From positions 1 to 40,032 of the forward strand of contig NZ_HG428747.1 in NCBI RefSeq assembly GCF_000380245.2: 40,032 nucleotides of DNA, written 5' to 3'. This DNA is from Bacillus massiliigorillae. Its GTDB lineage: Bacteria > Bacillota > Bacilli > Bacillales > DSM-1321. The first letter of the stretch is position 1. Every line of letters starts with the position of its first letter. The notes beneath the pieces are model-generated. The model was not told where the DNA came from. It saw nothing but the letters and a program-made list of their open reading frames with translations, and did not search any database. Made by a program: the position numbers and the translations under genes. This document shows positions 1 to 7,337 of this stretch, one piece after another.

Positions 1-56
1 GATCATTTCGTTGCCGTTACAGCAGCTTTTATATAATAACATTTTCCGTTGTTTCT

Positions 57-62
57 TGTCAA
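57..62 (-). promoter_or_regulatory. rrn-type promoter, proximal copy (-35 at 57-62, -10 at 33-38)
   Basis: Read on the minus strand, TTGACA (62 to 57) is followed after 18 nt by TATTAT (38 to 33). An AAAAAAGTTG block lies just upstream and AAAGCTGCT just downstream. This is the layout of Bacillus rRNA promoters, which come in tandem and carry such an A-rich upstream block. It points out of the left edge, so the 16S gene should start a few hundred bases outside the window. The elements are seen; the rRNA link is inferred. Confidence 0.75.
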
Positions 63-132
63 CAACTTTTTTATTATTATTTTTTCACCGCTCTCAAGCG
101 ACTTTATTAAGATAACATTTTCACCGTTATGC

Positions 133-138
133 TGTCAA
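133..138 (-). promoter_or_regulatory. rrn-type promoter, middle copy (-35 at 133-138, -10 at 109-114)
   Basis: On the minus strand TTGACA (138 to 133) is followed after 18 nt by TATCTT (114 to 109), then AATAAAGTCGCT. The AAAAAAGTTG block upstream and the GAAAATGTTAT-like spacer match the proximal copy 76 bp away, so the two are a diverged duplication. AGTCGCT just after the -10 is familiar from Bacillus rrn P1/P2 start regions. Confidence 0.75.
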
Positions 139-280
139 CAACTTTTTTATTTTAAAATAAAAACTATTGATATGAAGCTTATTAACGTTTGTTTTCTTAA
201 ATTTAAACTTCCTAGCAAAGAAAGACTTTTCATTAAAATCTCTCGCTCGGAATTCCAATAATACTATCTTAATATATATA

Positions 281-286
281 AGTCAA
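281..286 (-). promoter_or_regulatory. rrn-type promoter, distal copy (-35 at 281-286, -10 at 258-263)
   Basis: On the minus strand TTGACT (286 to 281) is followed after exactly 17 nt by TATTAT (263 to 258), with an AAAAAAGTTA block upstream. It is the third promoter of the series, in the same orientation, about 150 bp further from the presumed rRNA operon. The rest of 1-340 is AT-rich with no credible gene. Confidence 0.65.
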
Positions 287-341
287 TAACTTTTTTATAA
301 AAAACTTTTAGTATATCCTCCTTATCTAATCATCCAATAAT

Positions 342-374
342 AAAAACATCCTTCCATCGTTATTCAGGAAGGAT
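342..374 (-). terminator. Rho-independent terminator of purU
   Basis: An 8-bp perfect stem, ATCCTTCC with GGAAGGAT (348-355 and 367-374), has an 11-nt loop and is followed on the minus strand by GTTTTTATT. It sits just past the purU stop codon. Confidence 0.85.
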
Positions 375-388
375 ATTTCACTTTTCAT

Positions 389-1288
389 TTAAAACAATAC
401 GGTCTTATTCTTCTCAACGATGACACGATCTTCAATATGCCATTTCAATCCACGAGCTAGAACGCTTCTTTCTATATTACGGCCGATTTTTTTCAAATCT
501 TCTACAGAATCACGATGACTTACACGATTAATATCTTGTTCAATAATTGGTCCTTCATCTAAATCATTCGTAACATAATGGCAAGTCGCACCGATTAACT
601 TTACGCCTCTTGCATAAGCGCGCTCATATGGACGTGCTCCAATAAATGCTGGTAAGAATGAATGGTGAATATTAATAATTTGACTCGGGAACTGTGCTAC
701 AAAGTTTGGCGTTAAAATTTGCATATAACGTGCCAATACAATAACGTCAATTTGGTGGTCTTTTAACATTTGGATTTGTTGTTGTTCAACCTGTTCTCTT
801 ATATCCTTATTTGCTGGTATATAGTAGAACGGAATATCTAATGCTTCAACAATCTCTCTCGTATCTTCATGATTACTAATTACCATTACGATGTCCACCA
901 TCATATCTCCACTTTGGTATTCCCATAATAGCTCTAATAAACAATGAGGTTCTTTTGAAACAAAAATCGCTGTTTTCTTCAATTCAGAAACATAGCGGAA
1001 TGAATATTCCATATTAAATTGCTCTGCTATCGTAAGGAAAGCTTCTTCCATACGAGTACGAACCTCTATTAATTGTGGTAGTTCAAATTCCATACGTAAA
1101 AAAAACGTTCCATTATCTGGGTCTGAAGAGTGCTGACTGGATTCTACAATATTTGCATTGTACTCATATAAAAAGTTAGAAACAGCGGCTACTATTCCTG
1201 GCTGGTCTGGACATTTAATTAACAATCTTGCTCTATTCTCAAATTGCTGCCTGTACACATTTTTTTGCTTTTGCATTAAATCTCTCAT
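389..1288 (-). CDS. purU: formyltetrahydrofolate deformylase PurU
   Basis: Hydrolyses 10-formyl-tetrahydrofolate to formate and tetrahydrofolate in the cytosol, balancing one-carbon units and supplying formate for PurT-type purine synthesis. The 299-residue protein has the family architecture: an N-terminal ACT domain (about residues 15-90, beginning RARLLIKCPDQPGI) and a C-terminal formyltransferase-fold domain. The latter carries NIHHSFLPAF, with the catalytic Asn and His, and the later Asp in TNDLDEGPI. The frame extends 24 codons further upstream, but that stretch is hydrophobic and unlike PurU. The ATG at 1288 has GGTTAGGGATG just ahead of it, so I chose that start. It is a single gene, transcribed towards the rrn promoters and divergently from the first degV gene. 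No PurR box is visible upstream. Confidence 0.95.
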   Translation of the reverse strand: MRDLMQKQKNVYRQQFENRARLLIKCPDQPGIVAAVSNFLYEYNANIVESSQHSSDPDNGTFFLRMEFELPQLIEVRTRMEEAFLTIAEQFNMEYSFRYVSELKKTAIFVSKEPHCLLELLWEYQSGDMMVDIVMVISNHEDTREIVEALDIPFYYIPANKDIREQVEQQQIQMLKDHQIDVIVLARYMQILTPNFVAQFPSQIINIHHSFLPAFIGARPYERAYARGVKLIGATCHYVTNDLDEGPIIEQDINRVSHRDSVEDLKKIGRNIERSVLARGLKWHIEDRVIVEKNKTVLF

Positions 1289-1409
1289 AACATCCCTAAC
1301 CTTTGCTTTAATTTTTAAAATAATTATACAGAAAAATGCAATAAAAAAATATTTATTCAAACTATACAGAAAACTTTAGAGATATTAGCACTCCAGACAA
1401 CTTTATTCG

Positions 1410-1428
1410 ACAAATTATCACAATTTGT
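1410..1428. promoter_or_regulatory. inverted repeat in the purU/degV divergent intergenic region
   Basis: ACAAATT-N5-AATTTGT is a perfect 7-bp inverted repeat between two divergent genes. A second, GTATGT-N9-ACATAC, lies at about 1517-1541 just before the degV gene. Either could be an operator. No regulator is identified, and in AT-rich DNA short palindromes also arise by chance. The rest of 1289-1594 shows nothing else clear. Confidence 0.25.
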
Positions 1429-1594
1429 TCATTTTTTCAAGACAATTGGCACATAAATAATAGTGAATGAAGTATAAATGAAGTAAAATAATAGTTAGAT
1501 ATTTATAAACAAACAAAGTATGTAATGGGAAAACATACAAAAACTATACTCAATGTTAATTGTATTGCAGAAAAAACATATAAGGACAGATTTC

Positions 1595-2449
1595 ATGAAT
1601 TCAAAAAAAATCGCTTGGATTACAGATAGTACAGCCTTTATCACTGATGACTTGAAAAATCATCCGGATCTTTATGTCATTCCTCTTGGCATCAATTTCA
1701 ATGACGCCTCTTATGAAGACGGTGTAAATTTAACCACTGAAATACTTTACAGAAGCATCAATGAACAAAAAGAAGTTCCAAAAACATCTCAACCATCTGT
1801 GGGCAAGGTCGCTGAATTATGCGAGTCACTAAAAAAAGACTATGATGCAGCTATCGCTATCCATGTATCTAGTAAAATCAGTGGCACTCTAGCGAGTGTT
1901 GCAGCTGGTGCAGAACTAGCTGAATTCCCAATAGAAGTTGTTGATTCTACCGCTATGTCTTATGTCATTACAACCCTACTTCATAAAGGGATGGATATGT
2001 GTAAGCAAGGTATTGACTATAAAGAAATTGCTGACTTCCTCCGTGAAGACGCTACCAAAAACGAAAATTACATTCTTCTTGGAAACCTGGATCAATTCTA
2101 CAAAGGTGGACGTATGTCTGGTACACAGTACTTACTAGGCAATTTGCTTAAAATTAAACCAATTATCCGTATTCACAAGGGAGAATTTGAGCTATTTGAA
2201 AAAGTACGCTCTGAAAAAAGAGCAGTAAAAAAACTGCTTGATCTTTTCGGTGAAGCGTATCAAAAATATACAGTTAATAAAATTGAAATCATGCATGGAA
2301 ATGTGAAAGCAAAAGCACAGGAATATAAAGAAGAATTTCTGAAACATTATCCAGGCTTAGAAGTAATTATCGGCGAGATTAGCTCTTCTATTGCTGTACA
2401 TGCAGGTGAAGGAACAATCGCTATTATTTGGCATAACGAGCCTAAATAA
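1595..2449 (+). CDS. DegV family fatty-acid-binding protein (first paralogue)
   Basis: DegV (FakB-type) proteins bind a single fatty acid and, with the kinase FakA, present it for phosphorylation and phospholipid synthesis; this one could also be a general lipid carrier. The 284-residue product has the family's usual length, starting with IAWITDSTAFI and containing KTSQPSVG, the SGTLAS loop and the GGRMSG segment around residue 165. The SQPS and SGT serines and threonines are where family members hold the lipid carboxylate. The open frame begins 14 codons earlier. I chose ATG 1595 because AAGGA lies 8 nt upstream and it gives the same length and N-terminus as the second paralogue. It ends in its own terminator, so it is probably monocistronic. 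No FakA kinase is in the window. Confidence 0.9.
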   Translation: MNSKKIAWITDSTAFITDDLKNHPDLYVIPLGINFNDASYEDGVNLTTEILYRSINEQKEVPKTSQPSVGKVAELCESLKKDYDAAIAIHVSSKISGTLASVAAGAELAEFPIEVVDSTAMSYVITTLLHKGMDMCKQGIDYKEIADFLREDATKNENYILLGNLDQFYKGGRMSGTQYLLGNLLKIKPIIRIHKGEFELFEKVRSEKRAVKKLLDLFGEAYQKYTVNKIEIMHGNVKAKAQEYKEEFLKHYPGLEVIIGEISSSIAVHAGEGTIAIIWHNEPK

Positions 2450-2452
2450 GAT

Positions 2453-2505
2453 AAAAAGCAGAGCTATAATAGGTATTCCCTATTTCTAAAGCTCTGCTTT
2501 TTTTA
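2453..2505 (+). terminator. Rho-independent terminator after the first degV gene
   Basis: AAAAAGCAGAGCT pairs with AGCTCTGCTTTTT across a 24-nt AT-rich loop, followed by a T run. It starts 3 nt after the stop codon. From about 2510 to 2906 the sequence is AT-rich and I see no gene or convincing structured element. Confidence 0.85.
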
Positions 2506-2906
2506 TATAAAATATAAAGTTACCTCGATTCCACCTTACTTCTTATATATTATCTACCCTTTGTTTTAACCGTATTTTTCAATTTTCAATTATATAATTC
2601 CATAAAGCACTTAACATTTACATCTTTTCAATTTATCATTATACAAGAAAAGCTAAATCAAAATTATACGATTTTATTTACATAACTTTATATGTATATC
2701 TTCTCACACATTTGTGCTTTTCTATTAATAGAACAAAATATAGAAAGTGAAATTTTTTTCAATACTATTTCAATTAATAGAGAACTTTACTTAAATACAG
2801 TAAAATAAGAATATAAAACTAATACTCTTAGTGTGGTTATGCCATACTTATATCAACTATAAATTAATCATGTAAATGTAAAAATTCATGTTAAAGGATA
2901 AATGTT

Positions 2907-3761
2907 ATGAAAAAAAAAATTGCTTGGATCACTGACAGTACCGCTTATATACCAGAAGACTTACAAAATCACCCTGACGTTTATGTAGTGCCATTAAGTA
3001 TTACATTTAGTCATGGGTCGTATGAAGATGGTGTAAATTTAACAACCGAACAGCTTTATACAAATCTCAAAAATGAAAAAGAAATTCCAAAAACCTCTCA
3101 ACCACCAGTTGGTAGATTTGCTGAGCTATTTGAAAAGCTAAAGGATGACTATGATGCAGCGATTGGTATTCATATTTCAGCTGACTTAAGTGGAACATTG
3201 GCAAGCTGTAAAGCTGGTGGAGAATTGGCGAACTTCCCTGTTGAAGTAGTCGACTCTAAAGCTATGGCTATCGCTATCACTCGATTGATTTGGCTTGGAA
3301 TGGAATTACAAGAACAAGGCATGGATTATAAAGAAATCAGCAAAAAGCTTCAGAAAGATGCCTATAGAATAGAAAATTACATGGTTCTTGGAAACCTGGA
3401 TCAGTTCTATAAAGGCGGACGTATGTCTGGGACGCAATATTTGCTAGGAAACATTCTACAAATCAAACCGATTATTCGTATTCTCGATGGTAAGTTTGAA
3501 TTGTTTGAGAAAGTTCGCTCAGAGAAGAAAGCTGTCAAAAGAATGCTTGAACTATTTGAAACAGCCTGTCAAAAGAGTGATATTAATCAAATCTTTGTTA
3601 TGCACGGAAACGTAATGGAGAAAGCTTTACACTATAAAGAACAATTGTTAAGTAAGCATCCTAATCTTGAAGTCATTATTTCTGAACTAAGTTCTACAGT
3701 ATCAGTTCATTCAGGTGAAGGCACAATTGTACTAGCTTGGGCAAACGATCCTGTCAATTAA
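2907..3761 (+). CDS. DegV family fatty-acid-binding protein (second paralogue)
   Basis: This protein has exactly the same length (284 aa) and is highly similar by eye to the preceding gene: the IAWITDSTAYIP opening, YEDGVNLTTE, KTSQPPVG, LGNLDQFYKGGRMSG, IIRI and KVRSEKKAVK. The pair is a local gene duplication. The expected role is binding a fatty acid for the FakA-FakB route. Differences cluster around residues 115-140 and in the C-terminal third, which may mean different acyl-chain preferences, as known for FakB1/FakB2 pairs in other Firmicutes. AAAGGA lies 8 nt before the ATG. A 457-nt gap and a terminator separate it from its twin, so the two are probably transcribed independently. Confidence 0.9.
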   Translation: MKKKIAWITDSTAYIPEDLQNHPDVYVVPLSITFSHGSYEDGVNLTTEQLYTNLKNEKEIPKTSQPPVGRFAELFEKLKDDYDAAIGIHISADLSGTLASCKAGGELANFPVEVVDSKAMAIAITRLIWLGMELQEQGMDYKEISKKLQKDAYRIENYMVLGNLDQFYKGGRMSGTQYLLGNILQIKPIIRILDGKFELFEKVRSEKKAVKRMLELFETACQKSDINQIFVMHGNVMEKALHYKEQLLSKHPNLEVIISELSSTVSVHSGEGTIVLAWANDPVN

Positions 3762-3773
3762 AGCGTGTGTAAG

Positions 3774-3818
3774 AGAACCTTTCCGGCTTTACAAAAAGCC
3801 AGTGAAAGGTTTTCTTTG
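3774..3818 (+). terminator. Rho-independent terminator after the second degV gene
   Basis: AACCTTTC pairs with GAAAGGTT, and an inner GGCTTT pairs with AAAGCC around a short loop. TTTCTTTG follows. Confidence 0.85.
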
Positions 3819-3945
3819 TGTCGATTAGAAATACATTTCCAAATATGCTATATTAACACATAAACTGTACTGCTTATTTTGTAATAGAACTACTTTTTAT
3901 ATATAATTCAATTAAATGATGAAGAAACGAAAGAGGTTGAATAAA

Positions 3946-5607
3946 GTGAGTGATAACGCGACAAACGCTTCTAATTTTATTAAAACAATCGTTATTGACG
4001 ACTTAAAAAGCGGCAAACACGATAGCATCGTAACACGCTTTCCGCCAGAACCAAACGGATATTTACATATCGGTCATGCCAAAAGTATCGTTTTAAATTT
4101 TGGATTAGCTGATGAATTCAATGGTAAAACGAATTTACGTTTTGACGATACAAACCCTTTAAAAGAAGATCAAGAATACGTTGATGCTATTAAAGAAGAT
4201 GTGAAATGGTTAGGTTATGACTGGGATAATTTATTCTTTGCATCCGACTATTTTGATTTTATGTATGAGAAAGCAATCCTTCTTATTAAAAAAGGCTTAG
4301 CTTATGTGGATGATTTATCAGCTGAAGAAATTCGCGAATACCGTGGAACTTTAACAGAGCCGGGGAAGGAAAGTCCTTTCCGTAATCGCACAGTAGAAGA
4401 GAACCTTGAATTATTCGAGCAAATGAAAGATGGTAAATTCGGTAACGGAGAAAAAGTATTACGTGCCAAAATCGATATGAGTTCACCTAATATTAATCTA
4501 CGTGACCCTGTTATTTATCGTATTGCTCACGCAACACATCATAATACAGGTGACAAATGGTGCATATATCCAATGTATGCATTCGCACATCCTTTAGAAG
4601 ATGCTCTTGAAGGTGTTACACACTCTATTTGTACATTAGAATTCGAAGATCAAAGACCTCTATATGATTGGGTTATTGAGAGTTGTGAAACGGAAGCAAA
4701 GCCACATCAATATGAATTTGGTCGTTTAAATTTAACAGATACAGTAATGAGTAAACGTAAGTTAAAGCAACTTGTTGATGAAGAAGTAGTTGACGGTTGG
4801 GATGACCCACGTATGCCAACAATTTCTGGTTTACGTCGCAGAGGCTTCACACCTGAAAGTATCCGTAACTTCTGCCGTGAAATTGGTGTTGCAAAAACAT
4901 CTGGTATCGTTGATGTACAAATGCTTGAGCACTTTGTACGTGAAGACTTAAAACTAAAAGCACCTCGTACAATGGGTATTGTTAAACCACTTAAAGTCGT
5001 GATTACAAACTACCCAGAAGGACAAGTTGAAATGCTTGATGCAGAAATCAATCCAGAGAATGAAGAAATGGGTATGCGCCAAATTCCATTCTCTCGTGAA
5101 ATTTATATTGAACAAGAAGATTTCATGGAAAATCCACCGAAGAAATATTTCCGTCTATTCCCAGGTAATGAAGTTCGCTTAAAACACGCTTATTTCATTA
5201 AATGTGAAGAAGTTATTAAAGACGAAAATGGAAACGTAGTGGAGCTTCACTGCACATATGATCCAAAAACAAAGAGTGGTTCAGGCTTTAATGAACGTAA
5301 AGTAAAAGGCACTCTTCATTGGGTAGAAGCTACACAAGCAGTTCCAGCGGAATTCCGTCTGTTCAATCCTCTTCTACAAGAAGATGATGAAGAGTCAACT
5401 GAAGAGAAAACTTTCATGGACCAAGTGAATCCAAACTCTTTAGAGATACACGAAGGTTTTGTTGAAGCAAACATGAAAGATGTAAAGGGTGGAGACAAGT
5501 TCCAATTCTTCCGCCACGGCTACTTCAATGTAGATCCTAAATTAACTACAGCTGAAAAACCTGTATTTAACTTAATCGTTTCATTGAAAAGCTCTTTTAA
5601 AATTTAA
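3946..5607 (+). CDS. glnS: glutaminyl-tRNA synthetase
   Basis: Charges tRNA(Gln) directly with glutamine using ATP. This class I synthetase of 553 residues has the length of E. coli GlnRS. Visible signatures are RFPPEPNGYLHIGHAK (HIGH box, residues 41-44), LRFDDTNP, the KMSKS-equivalent VMSKRKL near residue 270, GWDDPRMPT, and a full C-terminal beta-barrel anticodon-binding region ending PVFNLIVSLKSS. I preferred the GTG at 3946 over the ATG at 3916: AGAGGTTG lies about 8 nt upstream of it, and the protein then starts SDNATNASNF, as in known GlnRS. There is no T-box leader in the short upstream gap. Many Bacillus species, including B. subtilis, lack this enzyme and make Gln-tRNA(Gln) through a non-discriminating GluRS and GatCAB, so its presence is notable. 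Confidence 0.95.
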   Translation: MSDNATNASNFIKTIVIDDLKSGKHDSIVTRFPPEPNGYLHIGHAKSIVLNFGLADEFNGKTNLRFDDTNPLKEDQEYVDAIKEDVKWLGYDWDNLFFASDYFDFMYEKAILLIKKGLAYVDDLSAEEIREYRGTLTEPGKESPFRNRTVEENLELFEQMKDGKFGNGEKVLRAKIDMSSPNINLRDPVIYRIAHATHHNTGDKWCIYPMYAFAHPLEDALEGVTHSICTLEFEDQRPLYDWVIESCETEAKPHQYEFGRLNLTDTVMSKRKLKQLVDEEVVDGWDDPRMPTISGLRRRGFTPESIRNFCREIGVAKTSGIVDVQMLEHFVREDLKLKAPRTMGIVKPLKVVITNYPEGQVEMLDAEINPENEEMGMRQIPFSREIYIEQEDFMENPPKKYFRLFPGNEVRLKHAYFIKCEEVIKDENGNVVELHCTYDPKTKSGSGFNERKVKGTLHWVEATQAVPAEFRLFNPLLQEDDEESTEEKTFMDQVNPNSLEIHEGFVEANMKDVKGGDKFQFFRHGYFNVDPKLTTAEKPVFNLIVSLKSSFKI

Positions 5608-5638
5608 TGTTTAGTCAGCAGAAGTAATTCTGCTTCGG

Positions 5639-5694
5639 GTAGGAGAATGTTCCGTGAATCAAAATGACAAATTCACGGAACAGCCTCCTTTTTT
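5639..5694 (+). terminator. Rho-independent terminator after glnS
   Basis: An 11-bp perfect stem, GTTCCGTGAAT with ATTCACGGAAC, is extended by AGGAG pairing with CTCCT and followed by a run of Ts. A smaller hairpin, AGCAGAA-GTAA-TTCTGCT, precedes it at about 5618-5636. The remaining 5695-5892 is AT-rich and holds the symporter's promoter region; nothing else is clear. Confidence 0.8.
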
Positions 5695-5892
5695 GATTGG
5701 AAGTAATACAAGAAAAATAATCATCATCCAAAAAGAGCAGCGACGGTTTTTCTTGTTATACCTTATTTTTACTTTTTTACTGAATATGGAGGAATTTTCA
5801 CCGCTTGTTCCACCGTTGTTATATAATAATTATTTGTGATACATTGTACTTATCGCTATGTTTAAATAATATTTTTGGAAGGTTGGAATTAT

Positions 5893-7149
5893 ATGAGGAA
5901 CTTTTTCAATAATTATAAAATGACCCTTCTATTACTACTTGGAATCATTATTGGTGGTATTGCTGGAGTTATTTTTGGTCCAAAAGCTTCTGTCGTGAAG
6001 CCATTTGGAGACTTGTTCTTAAACTTAATGTTTATGATTATTGTTCCGCTTGTATTCTTCAGCATTGCGTCAGCTATTGCGAATATGACGGAAATGAAGC
6101 GTTTAGGAAAAATTATGGGCAGTATTCTACTTGTCTTCTTCGTAACAGCAACTATTGCCGGTGTCATTGGTATTATCGGTGTTTCTATCGTTAATCCACT
6201 TGAAGGCACTGATACTACCGCTATTAAAGAATTAATGACAACAAGTGATGTCGATCCTGCTGTTGAAGAAGTAACATTTCTAGATAAACTTGTTCAAACA
6301 GTAACAGTGTCAGATTTCTCGAATTTACTTTCGAAAAGTAATATGCTGCAACTTATTATCTTTTCCATTCTATTTGGATTAGCAACAGCTTTTGCTAAAG
6401 AGAAAGGTAAGCCAATTGCAAGCTTCCTATCATCTGGTACAGAAGTTATGATGAAGATGGTCTCTTTCATCATGTACTATGCACCAATCGGACTTGGCTG
6501 TTATTTTGCTTCTGTAATTGGTGATTTAGGTGCTTCCATCTTAGAGGGATATGCACGTGTATTCGTTCTATATCTTGTCATCACCGTTATTTATTTTGTT
6601 GGATTCTTTACGTTATATGCATATTTTGCTGGTGGAAAACTAGGCATACAAGTATTTTGGAAAAATGTATTGCCACCATCTGTTACTGCCGTTGCTACAT
6701 GCTCAAGTGCGGCATCTATTCCGGTAAACTTAGATTCAACGAAAAAAATGGGTGTACCTACAGATATAGCCGAAACTGTTATTCCACTTGGAGCAAACAC
6801 GCATAAAGATGGCTCTGTTTTAGGTGGAGTTATGAAGGTTGTCTTCTTATTCGCCTTATTCGGTAAGGACATGACGAGTGTTTCAAGTCTCTTAAGTATT
6901 TTAGTTGTTTCTTTCCTTGTTGGTGCTGTTATGGGTGCTATTCCTGGCGGTGGTATGATTGGAGAAATGCTTATCCTAAGTATTTTCGGATTCCCAGTAG
7001 AATCACTACCAATCATCGCTGTAATTAGTACGATTATTGATGCTCCAGCTACACTTTTAAATAGTACAGGTAACACAGTTTGTGCCATGATGGTCACACG
7101 CCTTGTTGAAGGTAAAGACTGGTTGAAGAAAAAAGTAGCAGTTGCTTAA
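5893..7149 (+). CDS. dicarboxylate/amino acid:cation symporter family protein (SLC1/DAACS fold), substrate unknown
   Basis: An inner-membrane secondary transporter of 418 residues with the glutamate-transporter fold: several N-terminal TM helices, the serine-rich HP1 hairpin (SSAASIP near residue 275), a TM7 motif and HP2 (IPGGGMIGE). Two hallmarks are altered. TM7 reads LGANTHKDGS instead of the usual ATINMDGT type. In TM8 the D-x-x-R-T-x-x-N-x-x-G-D pattern of GltPh reads DAPATLLNSTGN, so the Arg397 that binds the substrate side-chain carboxylate is Ala, and Asp405 is Asn. Asn at the latter position also occurs in the DctA-like protein at 14.2 kb, but that one keeps the Arg. A neutral or otherwise non-acidic substrate is therefore likelier than aspartate or malate. 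The ATG at 5893 has GGAAGGTTGG upstream; the frame's earlier TTG lacks one. Monocistronic. Confidence 0.85.
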   Translation: MRNFFNNYKMTLLLLLGIIIGGIAGVIFGPKASVVKPFGDLFLNLMFMIIVPLVFFSIASAIANMTEMKRLGKIMGSILLVFFVTATIAGVIGIIGVSIVNPLEGTDTTAIKELMTTSDVDPAVEEVTFLDKLVQTVTVSDFSNLLSKSNMLQLIIFSILFGLATAFAKEKGKPIASFLSSGTEVMMKMVSFIMYYAPIGLGCYFASVIGDLGASILEGYARVFVLYLVITVIYFVGFFTLYAYFAGGKLGIQVFWKNVLPPSVTAVATCSSAASIPVNLDSTKKMGVPTDIAETVIPLGANTHKDGSVLGGVMKVVFLFALFGKDMTSVSSLLSILVVSFLVGAVMGAIPGGGMIGEMLILSIFGFPVESLPIIAVISTIIDAPATLLNSTGNTVCAMMVTRLVEGKDWLKKKVAVA

Positions 7150-7154
7150 TTAGT

Positions 7155-7276
7155 AAAACCATCACCGGTCTTTTTTAATTGATGTCTTTTCTCCTTGATT
7201 TACTCCCAATCAAAAAAGAGCTATGCTCGGAAATAAGATGAGCTTATTTCCGAGCATAGCAGGTGTAAGGTTAGAC
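7155..7276. repeat. structured repeat, short variant (copy A)
   Basis: It shares its ends with the tandem copies at 10.2-10.55 kb: an opening ACCATCACCGGTCTTTTTT, a CTTTTTT...AAAAAAG pair, and the closing GCATAGCAGGTGTAAGGTTAGACA. The central hairpin is perfect, AGCTATGCTCGGAAATAAG with CTTATTTCCGAGCATAGC around ATGAG. It lacks the ~45-bp insertion between the arms seen in the other copies. Its first part probably terminates the symporter transcript. Confidence 0.7.
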
Positions 7277-7281
7277 AACAT

Positions 7282-7337
7282 AGAAGGGGCTATCCTCTAA
7301 AGTCAAAAACAACGACTTTTTGGGTAGCCCCTCTTCT
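7282..7337 (-). terminator. Rho-independent terminator of the carboxypeptidase/two-component operon
   Basis: AGAAGGGGC pairs with GCCCCTCTTCT, and an inner AAAGTC pairs with GACTTT. The hairpin overlaps the kinase stop codon. The GGGGCTA...TAGCCCC terminator type is common in Bacillus; a related one lies at 17515-17565. Confidence 0.8.

Noticed and set aside
49..261. A 70-residue open frame at the left edge
   Set aside because: It runs through the tandem rrn promoters, has no ribosome binding site and is Phe/Lys/Ile-rich, as expected from AT-rich DNA.
3820..3945. T-box riboswitch expected before an aminoacyl-tRNA synthetase gene
   Set aside because: The gap is too short (about 125 nt) and shows no T-box consensus or antiterminator.
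5654..5839. Possible 61-residue ORF starting at a GTG with AGGAG 8 nt upstream, after glnS
   Set aside because: Its start lies inside the glnS terminator stem and AGGAG pairs with CTCCT. The protein is low-complexity with no recognisable family.
6591..7097. A 168-residue open frame on the minus strand inside the symporter gene
   Set aside because: It is the antisense shadow of a conserved membrane protein gene, with no start site or homology of its own.
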